Shown here piece after piece: positions 25,142 through 33,495 of a DNA stretch of 60,578 nucleotides (the first letter of the stretch is position 1; each line of letters begins with the position of its first letter). A program made the translations under genes and the position numbers. The notes under the pieces are model-generated. The model searched no databases. It was not told the origin of the DNA and saw only the letters and a list, made by a program, of their open reading frames with translations. Location: assembly GCF_000286455.1 (NCBI RefSeq), contig NZ_ALKG01000012.1, forward strand, positions 1-60,578, read 5' to 3'. This DNA comes from Selenomonas sp. FOBRC6 (GTDB taxonomy: Bacteria > Bacillota > Negativicutes > Selenomonadales > Selenomonadaceae).

Positions 25142-26089
25142 TCAATCACAGGTCTTACGTGCAGCGTCGAACGCGCCCGGAAGACCGCTGACGATATCCT
25201 CGATGATCTGTGCGACCGGCTTGATATCTGCGAGCATCCCCGAGATCTCACCGATCATGACGGAGCCGTTGTCGACATCGCCCTCATGCGTTGCACGATG
25301 CAGGCTGCCGACACCGAGCTGCTCGAGCTCCTCGTTCGATGCGCCCGCCGCCTCCAGCTCCTCATACTTGCGCGAGAGCTTGTTCTGCAGGACACGTGCG
25401 GGATGTCCGAGCGAACGTCCCGTGACGACCGTCGACCGATCCTTTGCCTTCAAAACCGCCTGCTTGTAGTTCGGATGCGCAATGCACTCCTCGCTGAGGA
25501 CGAAGCGCGAGCCCATCTGAATCGCCTGTGCACCAAGCGCAAACGCCGCAGCCATGCCGCGCGAATCGCCTATGCCGCCCGCACCGATGACGGGCACATC
25601 CACGGCGTCCACCACCTGCGGGAGCAACGCCATCGTCGTGATCTCGCCGATGTGTCCGCCTGACTCCGTGCCCTCGGCAATCACGGCATCCACGCCCGTG
25701 CGCACGAGACGGCGTGCGAGCGCGACCGAGGCCACCACGGGGATGACCTTCGAGCCGATCTCCTTGAGTGCCGGCACATACTCACCGGGATTGCCTGCGC
25801 CCGTCGTAATGACAGGAACACGCTCCTCAAGCACGACCTGCATGACTTCCTTCACAAAGGGACTCATGAGCATGACATTCACACCGAAGGGCTTATCCGT
25901 CCATCCCTTCACCTTGCGAATCTCATTCCTGAGCGCATCGGGCGGCATATGTCCGGCACCGATGAGTCCAAGCCCTCCGGCATTGGAGACGGCGGAAGCA
26001 AGCTCGGCCGTGCCGATCCATGCCATACCACCTTGAAAGATTGGATACTTGATGCCAAGCATCCGACAAACCGGATTGTTCTCAAACAT
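25142..26089 (-). CDS. fabK: Enoyl-ACP reductase II (FMN)
   Basis: FMN-dependent enoyl reductase that completes each elongation cycle; it replaces FabI. The 315-aa barrel has YPIFQGGMAWIG near the N-terminus, the EGTESGGHIGE active-site loop with its His, and GAGGIGDSRGMAAAFALGAQ for phosphate binding. The ATG at 26089 overlaps the fabH stop by one base (TAATG), so translation is coupled. FabK carriers are typically resistant to triclosan, known from the family. Confidence 0.94.
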   Translation of the reverse strand: MFENNPVCRMLGIKYPIFQGGMAWIGTAELASAVSNAGGLGLIGAGHMPPDALRNEIRKVKGWTDKPFGVNVMLMSPFVKEVMQVVLEERVPVITTGAGNPGEYVPALKEIGSKVIPVVASVALARRLVRTGVDAVIAEGTESGGHIGEITTMALLPQVVDAVDVPVIGAGGIGDSRGMAAAFALGAQAIQMGSRFVLSEECIAHPNYKQAVLKAKDRSTVVTGRSLGHPARVLQNKLSRKYEELEAAGASNEELEQLGVGSLHRATHEGDVDNGSVMIGEISGMLADIKPVAQIIEDIVSGLPGAFDAARKTCD

Positions 26090-27093
26090 TAACCGTTTTC
26101 CTCCTTCGCCCACTTCATAATACACGATGCCCATGTAAGTCCCGCGCCGAAACCTGCGAGGGCGATGTTGTCTCCCTTTTTGAACTGCTGCGCGTGCGCC
26201 GCCTCCGCAAGGGCGACAGGGATGGATGCGGCAGACATATTGCCGTAACGATGAATATTTATAATAACTTTGTCCATCGGCATGTCAAGTCGCTTGGCTG
26301 CCGCCTGGATAATACGGATATTCGCTTGATGCGGTACGAGGTAGTCCAGATCCTCCCGCTGCATGCCTGCACGCTCGAGAGAGGTCTCCACCGTCCGCCC
26401 CATAACCTTCGTTGCAAAGCGGAAGACCGCCTTGCCGTCCATGTGGACGAAGTTGAGGCGCTGCTCAATCGTCTCGGGCGTCACGGGGCAAAGGCTGCCG
26501 CTCGAGGGAATGTCGAGGGCGTCTCCGCCCGAACCGTCGCTGCCGAGGTCAAAGGCACGGATACCGTAGCCGTCCTCGACCGGCCCAAATACCGCTGCGC
26601 CCGCGCCGTCGCCAAAGAGGATGCAGGTATTGCGATCCTCCCAGTCCACGACCTTCGACAGCGTCTCACCGCCGATCACAAGCACGTGGCGGTAGACGCC
26701 GCTCTCGATGAACTGAGCCGCAATGGAGGCAGCATAGACAAAGCCCGAGCACGCCGCCGAGAGGTCAAACGCCGCTGCATGTTTCGCCCCAAGGCGATCC
26801 TGCAGAACGCACGCCGTCGACGGGATGATCCTGTCTGAGGTGAGCGTCGCCATGATGATGAGATCCAGATCTGCGGCATCCACGCCTGCATCCGCGAGCG
26901 CCATCTCCGCCGCACGCTGTGCGAGCACGGAGACCGGCTCTCCATCGGCGGCAATGCGCCGCTCATGAATGCCCGTGCGTTCCACAATCCACGCATCATT
27001 CGTCTGAACCATCTTCTCAAGGTCGAAATTCGTCAGCACCCGTTCTGGAACGTAGTAGCCCGTTCCGAGGATGCCTGCACTGATCTTAGGCAC
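26089..27093 (-). CDS. fabH: 3-oxoacyl-ACP synthase III
   Basis: Condenses an acyl-CoA primer with malonyl-ACP to start fatty-acid synthesis. The 334-aa protein has Cys in DLSAACSGFVYA (about residue 112), His in VPHQANIRI (about 252) and Asn in YGNMSAASIP (about 283). A GTG at 27093, inside the end of plsX, is the best start: the protein then begins MPKISAGILGTG, as in the family. The 8-base overlap with plsX implies coupling. Confidence 0.94.
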   Translation of the reverse strand: MPKISAGILGTGYYVPERVLTNFDLEKMVQTNDAWIVERTGIHERRIAADGEPVSVLAQRAAEMALADAGVDAADLDLIIMATLTSDRIIPSTACVLQDRLGAKHAAAFDLSAACSGFVYAASIAAQFIESGVYRHVLVIGGETLSKVVDWEDRNTCILFGDGAGAAVFGPVEDGYGIRAFDLGSDGSGGDALDIPSSGSLCPVTPETIEQRLNFVHMDGKAVFRFATKVMGRTVETSLERAGMQREDLDYLVPHQANIRIIQAAAKRLDMPMDKVIINIHRYGNMSAASIPVALAEAAHAQQFKKGDNIALAGFGAGLTWASCIMKWAKEENG

Positions 27094-28099
27094 GGTCTGA
27101 ATCCCCCTCCTTTGCCAGAGCATCACGGATCTGATCCAGCACTTTTCCATTCACATAGTCCACGGTCACACCAATCGCGCTCGCAACGGATTTCGCATCC
27201 GAGGAGCCGTGACCGATCACACAGCAGCCGTTTACACCAAGGAGCGGCGCGCCGCCGTACTCTCTCACATCGAGCCGCTTGCCGAGACGCCGGAGCGTCG
27301 GCATGAGGAGGAGTGCGCCGAGCTTCGCCATCAGCCCTGCCCCACGAATCTCCTCCTGAATGAGTCCAAGAATTGTTTTCGCAAGCCCCTCTGCAAATTT
27401 TAACACAACATTCCCGACAAATCCATCACAAATGACGACGTCGAAATTTCCCTTGGGTACATCGCGTCCCTCGGCGTTGCCGCAGAAGTGGATGTTCGGC
27501 TCGACCTTGAGCAACTGATAGGTCTCCTTCACCTGCTCATTCCCCTTCGTCTCCTCCTCGCCGATGTTGAGGAGTCCGACGCGCGGGTGCTCGATACCGA
27601 AAACATACTGTGCGTAGAGGGAGCCCATGACCCCACTCTGCACGAGATGTTCGGGCTTCGAATCCACATTCGCACCCGAGTCGAGCATGAGCGTCACGCC
27701 GTCCGGCGTCGGCATCGGCGTCGCGATGGAGGGTCGTCCGACCCCGCGAATGCGGTGCAGGATCAGCTGTGCCGCCGCAACAGCAGCCCCCGTCGAGCCT
27801 GCGGAGAAGACCGCGTCACAGCTGCCGTCCTTCACGAGGCGCGTTGCAACCACAACGGAGGAATCCTTCTTCGACCGTACCGCCTCTGCGGGATGCTCGT
27901 TCATGCCGATCACCTCGGAGGCGTGCACGATGGAGATGCGCAGTGCCGCAGGATCTTCGCCGTGCAGCTCTGCGCGAATCTGCTCCTCATCGCCGACCAG
28001 TACGATCTCGCAGTCGTATTTCTTCGCTGCTTCCACCGCACCGCGTACAATCTCCTTCGGTGCGAAATCACCGCCCATCGCATCGACCGCTATACGCAT
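27086..28099 (-). CDS. plsX: Phosphate acyltransferase
   Basis: Makes acyl-phosphate from acyl-ACP for phospholipid synthesis, thereby linking fatty-acid and membrane-lipid assembly. The 337-aa sequence starts MRIAVDAMGGDFAPKEIVRG and includes GLLNIGEEETKGNE and the FDVVICDGFVGNVVLK segment, all family hallmarks. It follows fapR by 32 bases and precedes fabH, the standard Firmicute order. Confidence 0.95.
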   Translation of the reverse strand: MRIAVDAMGGDFAPKEIVRGAVEAAKKYDCEIVLVGDEEQIRAELHGEDPAALRISIVHASEVIGMNEHPAEAVRSKKDSSVVVATRLVKDGSCDAVFSAGSTGAAVAAAQLILHRIRGVGRPSIATPMPTPDGVTLMLDSGANVDSKPEHLVQSGVMGSLYAQYVFGIEHPRVGLLNIGEEETKGNEQVKETYQLLKVEPNIHFCGNAEGRDVPKGNFDVVICDGFVGNVVLKFAEGLAKTILGLIQEEIRGAGLMAKLGALLLMPTLRRLGKRLDVREYGGAPLLGVNGCCVIGHGSSDAKSVASAIGVTVDYVNGKVLDQIRDALAKEGDSDRA

Positions 28100-28131
28100 C
28101 CTGCGCTCCCTTCTCCCTTGCTGCTATTCCC

Positions 28132-28689
28132 TCACCGGTGGAGGGATACTACGATAAACTTTGCACGAAAGACCTCTTTGTCCTCTCGGTACGTCTTCAC
28201 CCAGACAAAGATCTTATTGCCGCGTACCTTTACGATCTCCGCGTGCGCGATGACCGTATCCCCCTTCTTGATCGGCGTCTTGTATTTCACATTGGCGACA
28301 CCCGTCATCGCGACAGGTGCGTCGATGATGGCGAGTGCGAGCGAGTTTGCCTGTGAGAAGAGTGCCGTACCGCGCGCGATCTCCGAGTCCGCAAAGATGA
28401 GATCATCCGTCACGCGCAGCGCCGACGTCCCCCGCACGCCCAACTCGAGCGAGAGGAGATCGCCGATCACCTCGGTATGCGGAATGGCGCGTACCTTCTC
28501 GCGCGCATTCTCCGCGAGCGTACGCACGCGGGCGCGCAGCTCCGGAATGCCAAGCTCCGTGCGGTCAAGCCGCACCGTCTGCACGCTCACAGCAAGTTTT
28601 TTCGCCAGCGCCTCATCCGTCAGGAACGGTTCCTTCCGCACTGCCATGACGAGCGTCTCCTGCCGCCGCCGCTTCTTCTCCGTCATCAC
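28132..28689 (-). CDS. fapR: Fatty-acid biosynthesis repressor FapR
   Basis: Repressor of fatty-acid and phospholipid genes, released by malonyl-CoA. The 185-aa protein has an N-terminal helix-turn-helix (about 24-50: LTDEALAKKLAVSVQTVRLDRTELGI). A hot-dog effector domain follows (GDLLSLELGVRGTSALRV ... GDTVIAHAEIVKVRGNKIFVWV). It heads the operon it is expected to control, and a FapR-type operator lies within its promoter, so it also represses itself. Confidence 0.94.
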   Translation of the reverse strand: MMTEKKRRRQETLVMAVRKEPFLTDEALAKKLAVSVQTVRLDRTELGIPELRARVRTLAENAREKVRAIPHTEVIGDLLSLELGVRGTSALRVTDDLIFADSEIARGTALFSQANSLALAIIDAPVAMTGVANVKYKTPIKKGDTVIAHAEIVKVRGNKIFVWVKTYREDKEVFRAKFIVVSLHR

Positions 28690-28772
28690 GCCACTCCTCT
28701 CCCGAACTTATGTGAGGTTCACGCATCCATAAGCTCGTTATTTTTAGCACCTGCTGCTATCAGTATGAGCGC

Positions 28773-28801
28773 ATTATACTAGGTACTAAAAAAAATTGCA
28801 A
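28773..28801 (-). promoter_or_regulatory. fapR operon promoter with FapR operator
   Basis: On the minus strand TTGCAA and TATAAT (28773-28778) are 17 bases apart. Between and over them lies TTAGTACCTAGTATAA (28774-28789), close to the known FapR box TTAGTACC-N-AGTACTAA-like palindrome. A bound repressor would block RNA polymerase directly. Confidence 0.82.
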
Positions 28802-28814
28802 GAGGAAATGATTA

Positions 28815-28864
28815 AAAAATAAAAGAGCTGCCGCAAAAAGTCCACAGACTTCTTGCAGCAGCTC
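28815..28864 (-). terminator. rpmF terminator
   Basis: Minus-strand GAGCTGCTGCAAGAAGTC and GACTTTTTGCGGCAGCTC form a long stem followed by TTTTATTTTTT, immediately before the fapR promoter. Confidence 0.88.
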
Positions 28865-28874
28865 CGCATGGTTC

Positions 28875-29054
28875 TCATTCAGCCGCCTCGGCCACAGGCT
28901 TTCCGTCATAATAGCCGCATTCCATGCACACGTGGTGCGGGAGCTTCGGCTCATGACACTGCGGGCACGATACATAGTGCGGCGCGTCGAGCTTCCAGTT
29001 AGCACGACGACGGTCGCGGCGCGCTTTCGATGTCTTTCTCTTTGGTACTGCCAT
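28875..29054 (-). CDS. rpmF: Ribosomal protein L32
   Basis: A 59-aa basic protein of the large ribosomal subunit, starting [20 protein letters not shown]. The zinc-binding form is present, with Cys pairs at 30/33 (CPQC) and 43/46 (CMEC). AGGAGG precedes the ATG at 29054. It is 15 bases downstream of yceD, the usual bacterial pairing, and is followed by a strong terminator. Confidence 0.96.
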   Translation of the reverse strand: MAVPKRKTSKARRDRRRANWKLDAPHYVSCPQCHEPKLPHHVCMECGYYDGKPVAEAAE

Positions 29055-29069
29055 TTTGGATACACCTCC

Positions 29070-29570
29070 TTAATCGTTTTTCAATAGGCTCTCTAAAGCC
29101 GCCAGTCGAGGATCCGGCACGAACGTATCACAGTCGCACTGTCTCTCGTTCAGGTTCTGCCCGCACACCGGACAGAGCCCCTTGCAATCAGACTTACACA
29201 GCTCACGCAGCGGCTCAGCCACAAGGAGGGTGTCACGCACGAGGTCATCCAGCACGATGGCCTCGCCATCATAGAGTGCAGCCTCATCCGTTTCTCCCGG
29301 AGTCTTCGCATAGTCCTCAGAAAAATCAAGCGTAATCTCCCGCTCCCCCTCTGCGAGGCAGCGGTCACAGACGAAGCGCCGACACGCGCGGACAGTTCCC
29401 ATAGTACGCAGGGACGAACCCGTGTTCATCACCGTGCCGTCCACGCGAATCTCTCCGCAAAAATGCTCTTGGGCATCCCCCATATCGAGGGACTCCGGCA
29501 TCACCGCGAACGAGAACGTGCGGCTCTCACCGAGGGGAAATGTCGCCGCAGCAACATCCAGCTTCATCAT
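29070..29570 (-). CDS. yceD: YceD/DUF177 family protein
   Basis: A 166-aa protein of the DUF177 family, encoded before rpmF in most bacteria. Plant and bacterial members are linked to 23S rRNA accumulation. The family features are C-x2-C near residue 69 (CDRCLAEGEREITLDFSEDY) and the C-terminal CKSDCKGLCPVCGQNLNERQCDC with many cysteines, probably a zinc site. The promoter TTGACA-17-TATAAT at 29588-29616 drives yceD-rpmF. Confidence 0.88.
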   Translation of the reverse strand: MMKLDVAAATFPLGESRTFSFAVMPESLDMGDAQEHFCGEIRVDGTVMNTGSSLRTMGTVRACRRFVCDRCLAEGEREITLDFSEDYAKTPGETDEAALYDGEAIVLDDLVRDTLLVAEPLRELCKSDCKGLCPVCGQNLNERQCDCDTFVPDPRLAALESLLKND

Positions 29571-29587
29571 GACGCATGACCTTTCAC

Positions 29588-29616
29588 ATTATAGCGGCGG
29601 TTATCGGCATTGTCAA
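29588..29616 (-). promoter_or_regulatory. yceD-rpmF promoter
   Basis: Minus-strand TTGACA (29611-29616), 17-base spacer, TATAAT (29588-29593): a full consensus promoter. Confidence 0.88.
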
Positions 29617-29625
29617 GGAGCGTTT

Positions 29626-30165
29626 TCAGAGTTCTGACACCTCGTCCTGCGGCGCATTCATCTGCGCCTTTGCCGTACGCAGGACGTTCATCGCCTGATT
29701 TAGCCCCATCTCTGCCTGCTGTACGCCCTTGAACGTGCTGCCGACATGTGCGATCAGCTGCTCGAACACCTGATTCGCATAGGCATCCGCATCGCTCTGC
29801 AGACGCGCGGCACCTGCCTGCGCCTGCTCCATGATCTCGCGTGCCTGATCCTGCGTCTGCTGCATGATCGCACGCGCGCGCTCCTTCGCCTGAATCACGA
29901 TCTCGCTGTCCTCGAGCATCTGGTTCGCACGCGACTGCGCCGTATCGACGATATCCTTCGCCTCCTCGCGTGCACGCGAGATAATGCTCTCCTGCTCCTG
30001 CATGATCTCTGCCGCGCGGCTCAGCTCCTTCGGGAGATCCATGCGCAGCTCCTCCACGAGGTGCACAATCTCATCGTCATTCACAAGAGCCTTGTCGCTG
30101 AAAGGAAGGTGAGATGCATCCGCGACCAGATCTTCGAGCTTTTTCAGCGTATCCACAACTGCCAT
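29626..30165 (-). CDS. Coiled-coil protein, V/F-ATPase stalk-like
   Basis: A 179-aa protein from the ATG at 30165 (AAAGGAG upstream). From about residue 45 to 145 it is almost entirely helical heptads rich in Glu, Gln, Ala and Arg (EIMQEQESIISRAREEAKDI...), resembling ATP-synthase subunit b/E stalks and DivIVA-like proteins. No ATPase genes are adjacent. It is placed directly after coaD. The function is unknown; a scaffolding role is only a guess. Confidence 0.7.
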   Translation of the reverse strand: MAVVDTLKKLEDLVADASHLPFSDKALVNDDEIVHLVEELRMDLPKELSRAAEIMQEQESIISRAREEAKDIVDTAQSRANQMLEDSEIVIQAKERARAIMQQTQDQAREIMEQAQAGAARLQSDADAYANQVFEQLIAHVGSTFKGVQQAEMGLNQAMNVLRTAKAQMNAPQDEVSEL

Positions 30166-30202
30166 AAATCTATCTCCTTTATACTGCGCCGCCAGCAGCG
30201 CC

Positions 30203-30694
30203 TTATCCCCGAGGGGGCTTCCCATACAGCTTCAATATCGCCCGCTCCACCGACGGCGGCACAATCCCCTGCACCGGCCCGCGGAAGCGGATCAGCTCAC
30301 GCACGCCCGAGGAACTGACAAAGGTCAGGTCGGGGCGCGTCAGCAGAAAGATCGTATCGCTCTCCGGCATGAGGTGGCGCACCATAGACGCGTGATTCTC
30401 CTCATACTCGAAGTCCTTCACCGAGCGCAGACCGCGCACAACAACGCGCGCATTCTGCTGCTTCATATAGTCCGTCAGGAGACCTGAGAACACATCCACG
30501 CGCGCATTCGGCACGTGGGAGGTCGCCTCCCGCAGAAACTGAATGCGGTCATCCAGAGGGAAACAGCCATCCTTCTGGACATTGTGAAAAATGCAGACAA
30601 TGAGCTCGTCAAACATCGCGGCAGCGCGCTCCACAATGTCGATATGCCCCGTCGTCACGGGGTCAAAGCTGCCGGCAAACACCGCGCGTCTCAT
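30203..30694 (-). CDS. coaD: Phosphopantetheine adenylyltransferase
   Basis: Adenylates 4'-phosphopantetheine, the penultimate step of coenzyme A synthesis. The 163-aa protein starts MRRAVFAGSFDPVTTGHIDI with the TTGH nucleotidyltransferase motif (about 14-17). It carries VVVRGLRSVKDFEYE and the SSSGVREL segment that replaces the usual ISST loop. The ATG at 30694 follows GGAGG and overlaps the rsmD stop (ATGA). Confidence 0.95.
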   Translation of the reverse strand: MRRAVFAGSFDPVTTGHIDIVERAAAMFDELIVCIFHNVQKDGCFPLDDRIQFLREATSHVPNARVDVFSGLLTDYMKQQNARVVVRGLRSVKDFEYEENHASMVRHLMPESDTIFLLTRPDLTFVSSSGVRELIRFRGPVQGIVPPSVERAILKLYGKPPRG

Positions 30695-31245
30695 TCCTGC
30701 ACCTCCTGCGTATAAAAACATATGCGTGCCGCGCCGTAGCGCCGCTCACGCATGAGCGAGAGACTTCCGCTGCGCTCGACGATCTGCTCCCCTGCGCCCT
30801 GCTCGAGCACGAAGAGCCCGTCTGCAGTGAGCAACGCACCCGCATCCAGCGCAGCAAGCACGCGCGCATTATCCCCGCGCGCATACGGCGGATCGGCGAA
30901 GATAAGGTCGAACGTGCGCCCCTCGCGTGCGAGCGCCGCGACCTGCCCATAGACATCGCCGCGACGAAGCTCCACGCGTGCCGCGAGCTTCGTCCGCTGT
31001 GCATTCTCCACGACAATCGCATGCGTCGTGCGATCCACGAGCACAGCGTGCGCCGCCCCGCGGGAGAGTGATTCGAGTGCGAGCGCCCCCGTCCCCGCGA
31101 AGAGATCGAGCACGCGCGCATCATAGACGCGTGCGCCCAGCATACTGAAGAGCGCCTCGCGCGTGCGGTCAGCCGTCGGACGCGTGCCATCCCCTGCAGG
31201 GGCTTTCAGCCGTACGCCGCGCGCACTGCCCGTAATGATCCGCAT
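30691..31245 (-). CDS. rsmD: 16S rRNA (guanine966-N2)-methyltransferase
   Basis: Methylates G966 of 16S rRNA with S-adenosylmethionine. The 184-aa protein has the SAM motif LDLFAGTGALALESLSRGA (about 45-63) and the catalytic FADPPYARG (DPPY) near 121. It begins MRIITGSARGVRLKAP, typical of the family. It is first in the rsmD-coaD-coiled-coil unit; a promoter, TTGAAA-18-TAAAAT, lies at 31281-31310. Confidence 0.95.
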   Translation of the reverse strand: MRIITGSARGVRLKAPAGDGTRPTADRTREALFSMLGARVYDARVLDLFAGTGALALESLSRGAAHAVLVDRTTHAIVVENAQRTKLAARVELRRGDVYGQVAALAREGRTFDLIFADPPYARGDNARVLAALDAGALLTADGLFVLEQGAGEQIVERSGSLSLMRERRYGAARICFYTQEVQE

Positions 31246-31280
31246 CGCATTCCTCCCGCTATTTTACTGTAGGCTTTCCT

Positions 31281-31310
31281 ATTTTACCACAATTTGCATT
31301 CGCATTTCAA
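31281..31310 (-). promoter_or_regulatory. rsmD promoter
   Basis: Minus-strand TTGAAA (31305-31310), 18-base spacer, TAAAAT (31281-31286). Confidence 0.55.
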
Positions 31311-31344
31311 CCTGTCGCAGGACAGTGAACAGAAAATGCACTTT

Positions 31345-31404
31345 GCAACAAAAAAACAGGGCTGCTGCACGAAGCAAAAACTTCGTACAACGACCCTGCC
31401 GGAC
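31345..31404 (-). terminator. Terminator after the CRISPR array
   Basis: Minus-strand CAGGGTCGTTGTACGAAG and CTTCGTGCAGCAGCCCTG form an imperfect long stem followed by TTTTTTTG. It closes transcription from the array and cas operon before rsmD. Confidence 0.8.
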
Positions 31405-31416
31405 AGTACGAATCCT

Positions 31417-31524
31417 CACGAACTCGTTTACGCAGCATTATATGTAGTGCAACACGAGCAGGTGAAAGTCACCGCCGTAACACCGAAGTTTCAATGCCGC
31501 ACGCAGCATTATATGTGGTGCAAC
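31417..31524 (-). CRISPR. Minimal CRISPR array: one repeat, one spacer, one degenerate terminal repeat
   Basis: Read on the minus strand: a 37-nt repeat (31524-31488) begins GTTGCACCACATATAATGC and ends GGCATTGAAAC. A 34-nt spacer follows (31487-31454), then a terminal repeat (31453-31417) whose first 24 nt match with one difference and whose last 13 nt have diverged. The repeat ends in ATTGAAAC, the usual 8-nt crRNA handle. It can fold AATGCTG/CGGCATT around a 4-nt loop, as expected for a Cas6 substrate. The array lies 287 bases downstream of the last cas gene on the same strand. With only two repeats the call rests on repeat ending, spacing, hairpin and context. Confidence 0.75.
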
Positions 31525-31811
31525 TCCGTCGCTCGCAGCCCTTGTCCCGCGCGGGGCGAGAGGGCGTTTTGGAAAGTCGTCGATTTTTTGTGCCGTTTTC
31601 CCCTTATGGGGCGGCATTTTCACCGAAAAATCACAGCGTCAATCGGCGTCTTCCCTTGTGCGGCGCGGGGTTGCGCCAAAATGGAAAATCGCGACGGTAG
31701 AATGCGGCTTTGCGGCATCGCCGTCGCATTTTCCACTTTTTTGCACCATGTCTGTATCATAGCAGAGAATCCGTGATCTTGCAATCCGTTTTCACAGATT
31801 CTTTTTATTTT
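31525..31811 (-). promoter_or_regulatory. CRISPR leader region with its own promoter
   Basis: This 287-base stretch has no supported gene. A minus-strand promoter, TTGCAA (31779-31784), 17 bases, TATGAT (31756-31761), would give a leader of about 225 nt running into the repeat. The stretch also contains a large hairpin, GGAAAATGCGACGG paired with CCGTCGCGATTTTCC (about 31681-31735), and a smaller one, CCCC/GGGG within TGCCG/CGGCA (about 31589-31616). On the plus strand the large hairpin is followed by ACTTTTTTG and could stop opposing transcripts. Confidence 0.55.
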
Positions 31812-33494
31812 TTACGTCTCCTTCACCTCCAGTGCATTTGGCAGAATCCAACGATTTTGAAAGGGTTGATCGGGGTCGTCGATGGTCATTGTTCGCGTTT
31901 TCTTCTCCCAATCTGGTATTGTGGTCGTCTCCCAGTCGAGCATATGGGAGAGCTCCGCCATTGCGTTCCGGTACCGATTGTAGACGTTCGCATCCAGCCG
32001 CTCGCCCAGTTCCCGATCAAAGGCTGCGATGTAGACATCCATCGGCTCCTCGCGCTCGGCTCTGTTCCAATCTCCCGTGCTGTCAAAAGCGCGACGATAG
32101 GAATCCTCCGTGTCGGTGCGGATCAGCCGTGCGGTGATGCGAACGCTGCCGAGCCCGATGGATTTCCCCTTGCCGATTTTACAGCAGAGGTCATTGCCGC
32201 CGATGCGGAGCACTTTCATCAGGGCGCCAAGCTCGTCTTCGGACAGGCGCTCGAATCGAATGCTCCCGTGGAATACGGAGCCTGCCTGAACGGGGGTGAT
32301 GCGCGTCTTTGTGACGTTAGTCGCTTGCTGTACGTCATTCTGCCACTTCGTTTTGTTCTTCTGATGCCAGTAGAGTTTATAGCCGCGGATGCAGGCATTG
32401 GGGGTATCCCAATGGGCGAGCTGCGCGCCGCTTTCCTGCTCGAGATAGAGCTGCATGGAGGTCGGCTTCGGCTCGCCGAGCACCTTCGGATAGGCGGCGG
32501 ATTCTGAGCGCACCTCTCCTGCCGCCAGCGCATCGGTGAATGCAAGACGCCCCGCCCAGAGTTCTTTGCGTCCGAAGAGTGCGTCGGTGTAGTCGATCCT
32601 CGCCGTCCCCATGCCAATCACATGATCGCCAACGCTCTGCCGATAGGGAATACGGTAGAACCGCCCAAAGCCAAAGTGCTGTACCTGTCCGTTTTCCTCC
32701 TGATAGAAACACGGTACGACGAGGTCGATCGCCGGGTCGCCTGTAAAGGCAGCGGCATCGGCATCCACTTTTGCCACGGACTTCCCAAGGAGGTTGACCC
32801 CGGCACGGCTGATGTCATCACGATAGTCCTGTATGACGTTTGCGGGGACGGGGATGCGCTCCTGCCAGTTTGGTGCATGATGAATCGTGTAATGTGCTTT
32901 TTTCTGCATTTTTCCGGTGTAGCAGGTTACCTGTCCCTTGCGCGGCGCATCCCAGAATATGCAGCCGGCATTTCTTTTAACACTGTCCGCATCCCGCACT
33001 GTGTCGTATTCTGCAGGGCAGATATAATACTGCTGCTCCTCCTCCACACGGATGAGATAGCCCGCCTCGGTATACTCCTTCGGCGCGCGCTTCTCGTAGA
33101 CTTTTTTCATAACAGCAGCGTTATCTTTACCCCCCAGTGCACGAAAATAGAGATGCCGATCTTCGTAGTCCTCCCCGTCTCCGCGCATGGTGCTGCAGGT
33201 GACGATCTTGAAGAGGTTCTTGATCGTGCCTCGGATGGTGCTGCCTGGGATCATGGGAACGCCGGTCGGCGAGAAGAATGTCTCCGTTTCAACGTCTGCG
33301 CCGACGAATACGGAGGTCAGCGTTTCGATTGTGAGGTCGATGCGCCCGCTGAGGCGGTTGGGCGCGAGAACGTGCTGCCGATAGTTCTCGATGCGCTCTT
33401 CGTCGCTCGCTGCATCGTTGTCGATGGGCGATGTGAGCACCCCCTTCGGCAGGGATACGAAGTTGTACGGCGCGGTTGCAATCCTATCCGCCAT
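31812..33494 (-). CDS. TIGR03986-type CRISPR RAMP protein (Cas7 with insertion)
   Basis: Large RAMP subunit of a type III-D complex, 560 aa. It opens with APYNFVSLPKGV (8-19), the hallmark of the TIGR03986 family. The first ferredoxin-like half contains the Cas7 pattern FSPTGVPMIPGSTIRGTIKN (74-93). The C-terminal half carries the glycine-rich loop IGKGKSIGLGSVRI (440-453). The about 300 residues between them are an insertion that includes several Cys (CPAEY, CIFWD, CCK). It is last in the operon, 2 bases after csx19. By analogy with III-D complexes it forms one Cas7 segment of the crRNA backbone; which subunit cuts target RNA cannot be read off here. Confidence 0.85.
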   Translation of the reverse strand: MADRIATAPYNFVSLPKGVLTSPIDNDAASDEERIENYRQHVLAPNRLSGRIDLTIETLTSVFVGADVETETFFSPTGVPMIPGSTIRGTIKNLFKIVTCSTMRGDGEDYEDRHLYFRALGGKDNAAVMKKVYEKRAPKEYTEAGYLIRVEEEQQYYICPAEYDTVRDADSVKRNAGCIFWDAPRKGQVTCYTGKMQKKAHYTIHHAPNWQERIPVPANVIQDYRDDISRAGVNLLGKSVAKVDADAAAFTGDPAIDLVVPCFYQEENGQVQHFGFGRFYRIPYRQSVGDHVIGMGTARIDYTDALFGRKELWAGRLAFTDALAAGEVRSESAAYPKVLGEPKPTSMQLYLEQESGAQLAHWDTPNACIRGYKLYWHQKNKTKWQNDVQQATNVTKTRITPVQAGSVFHGSIRFERLSEDELGALMKVLRIGGNDLCCKIGKGKSIGLGSVRITARLIRTDTEDSYRRAFDSTGDWNRAEREEPMDVYIAAFDRELGERLDANVYNRYRNAMAELSHMLDWETTTIPDWEKKTRTMTIDDPDQPFQNRWILPNALEVKET

Positions 33495-33495
33495 G

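Noticed and set aside
31294-31776. Plus-strand frames across the CRISPR array and leader
   Set aside because: They run through the repeat units and hairpins, have no ribosome site and no family resemblance.
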